A stretch of 64,000 bases of DNA, from positions 5,185,316-5,249,315 of the forward strand of contig NW_023998464.1 in assembly GCF_014805625.2 (NCBI RefSeq), given 5' to 3'. The notes under the pieces are model-generated. The model ran no database searches. It saw only the letters and a program-made list of their open reading frames with translations, and was not told the DNA's origin. Shown piece after piece: positions 63,300-64,000 of this stretch (positions within the stretch are counted from its first letter, which is position 1; each line of letters begins with the position of its first letter). Made by a program: the position numbers and the translations under genes. Source of the stretch: Glossina fuscipes (lineage: Eukaryota > Arthropoda > Insecta > Diptera > Glossinidae).

Positions 63300-63560
63300 C
63301 ACATACACTATCTGGCACGAATAGGAGTTCAGCAGCATTAATTTTCGAGTTAGTCAGGAAAAGTAAAATGAAGTTTCTCTTATAGTCTAAGGACACAGTA
63401 GTTTCAAAAGACTTACACTCTCTCTTGTACGTGCATAACCTTCTACTTCTAGAACAAAGGTCATCAGCCAATCTCTGGCAACAAAATCGGTACTTATCTT
63501 GCGCTCCTTTTTTTTAAACAAGTCAACTTTTCGACATTGGCTTTCGATGCGAGCATTCAT
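63300..63560 (-). mobile_element. Probable pogo/Jerky-type transposase DNA-binding fragment
   Basis: A minus-strand frame contains LFKKKERKISTD, ARDWLMTF and TRESVSL in order. These positions correspond to the CENP-B-type helix-turn-helix of pogo/Jerky transposases (F...K..AG.DWL..F..R......RKPE.TSL). A second frame continues with FETTVSLDYKRNF, where these proteins have a conserved FN.T.V..F stretch. Similarity is by eye and modest. It lies immediately upstream of the mariner relic on the same strand, but the two belong to different families. Confidence 0.42.
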
Positions 63561-63875
63561 TTCCTGGATAGTTTGCAAAGAGAAAGATTCTTAAAATTCT
63601 CTCATTCTAAGATCGGAACATTTTTAAAATTCATTGATTATACAAAAAAGAGCATAATGATTCTTTCTTTTTATACGACTGGGTCGACAGAGCGACGTGC
63701 GTATTGCATCGCACTAGCCGTTTACATGAAACCAATTCGATCAAAATAATCGAAGGTGAAAAGAACATTCATCTATAATTATAAACGAAACGTGACAAAT
63801 GTAAATGAAAAGCACGAAGTAAATACGAACAAATACAAGCAACACATTCAACTTTAATTGAAATAAGAAATTGTA

Positions 63876-63895
63876 TACATACATACATACATATA
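63876..63895. repeat. (CATA)n microsatellite
   Basis: Short run of CATA units near the right window edge. Confidence 0.85.
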
Positions 63896-64000
63896 GCGAG
63901 GGCATACGCAAGTAAGAACAATAAAGAGAAAACAAGCAAACGCAAGAACAATAAAGAAATATAAACACAATTATCGCTGTGGGAAAATCAATACCCAGAT

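Noticed and set aside
1..64000. CRISPR arrays, operons, prokaryotic signals, viral genomes
   Set aside because: The sequence is clearly animal nuclear DNA with a spliced fly gene; no regularly spaced repeats and no viral gene recognised.

Overview
The window is AT-rich eukaryotic DNA from an insect, almost certainly a higher (brachyceran) fly. It carries one recognisable functional gene segment: a 1.7 kb exon on the minus strand (27289-28996) encoding the N-terminus of classic cadherin-N (CadN, DN-cadherin). Identification rests on protein recognition from memory: cadherin repeats with DxND and DADGD calcium motifs, the RPLDRE motif, a furin-type REKR site and a very conserved block around residues 496-569. 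The exon ends in a clean GTAAGC donor in phase 1, and a strong CTCAG acceptor lies 70 nt upstream of the first ATG. No later CadN exon was found to the left, so about 27 kb of the left part reads as the first large downstream intron. The 35 kb to the right reads as upstream intron or 5' flank. A fruit fly of the Tephritidae or a relative is a guess only.

Everything else is non-coding, filled with decayed transposons, microsatellites and retro-copies. Left part (1-27 kb): a LINE relic (about 1990-3490, +) with ORF1 joined to ORF2 without an endonuclease; an oppositely oriented LINE reverse transcriptase piece (3960-4330, -); an R1-like LINE C-terminus (6800-7340, +); the N-terminal half of a mariner transposase (9403-9850, +); the first copy of a tRNA-derived SINE (19045-19220); a 10-N assembly gap (20186-20195); and a small TTAA-flanked inverted-repeat element (21998-22136).

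Right part (29-64 kb): a perfect 28-bp palindrome (30371-30398); a processed pseudogene of ribosomal protein L27 (33062-33437, +); SINE copies two and three (34058-34229 and 58112-58262); a tRNA-like A-box/B-box unit on the minus strand (57930-58020); and, at the right end, a mariner C-terminus and a probable pogo/Jerky-type DNA-binding fragment (62925-63560, -). At least five diverged copies of a dispersed repeat recur at 15.9, 39.1, 44.6, 47.2 and 59.4 kb.

The best candidate for something undescribed is the SINE family. Three copies share a body of up to about 175 bp, a tRNA-Ser-like head, an (AAT)n tail, and each has its own 13-14 bp target-site duplication. No new multi-gene system was seen, and no claim of one is made.
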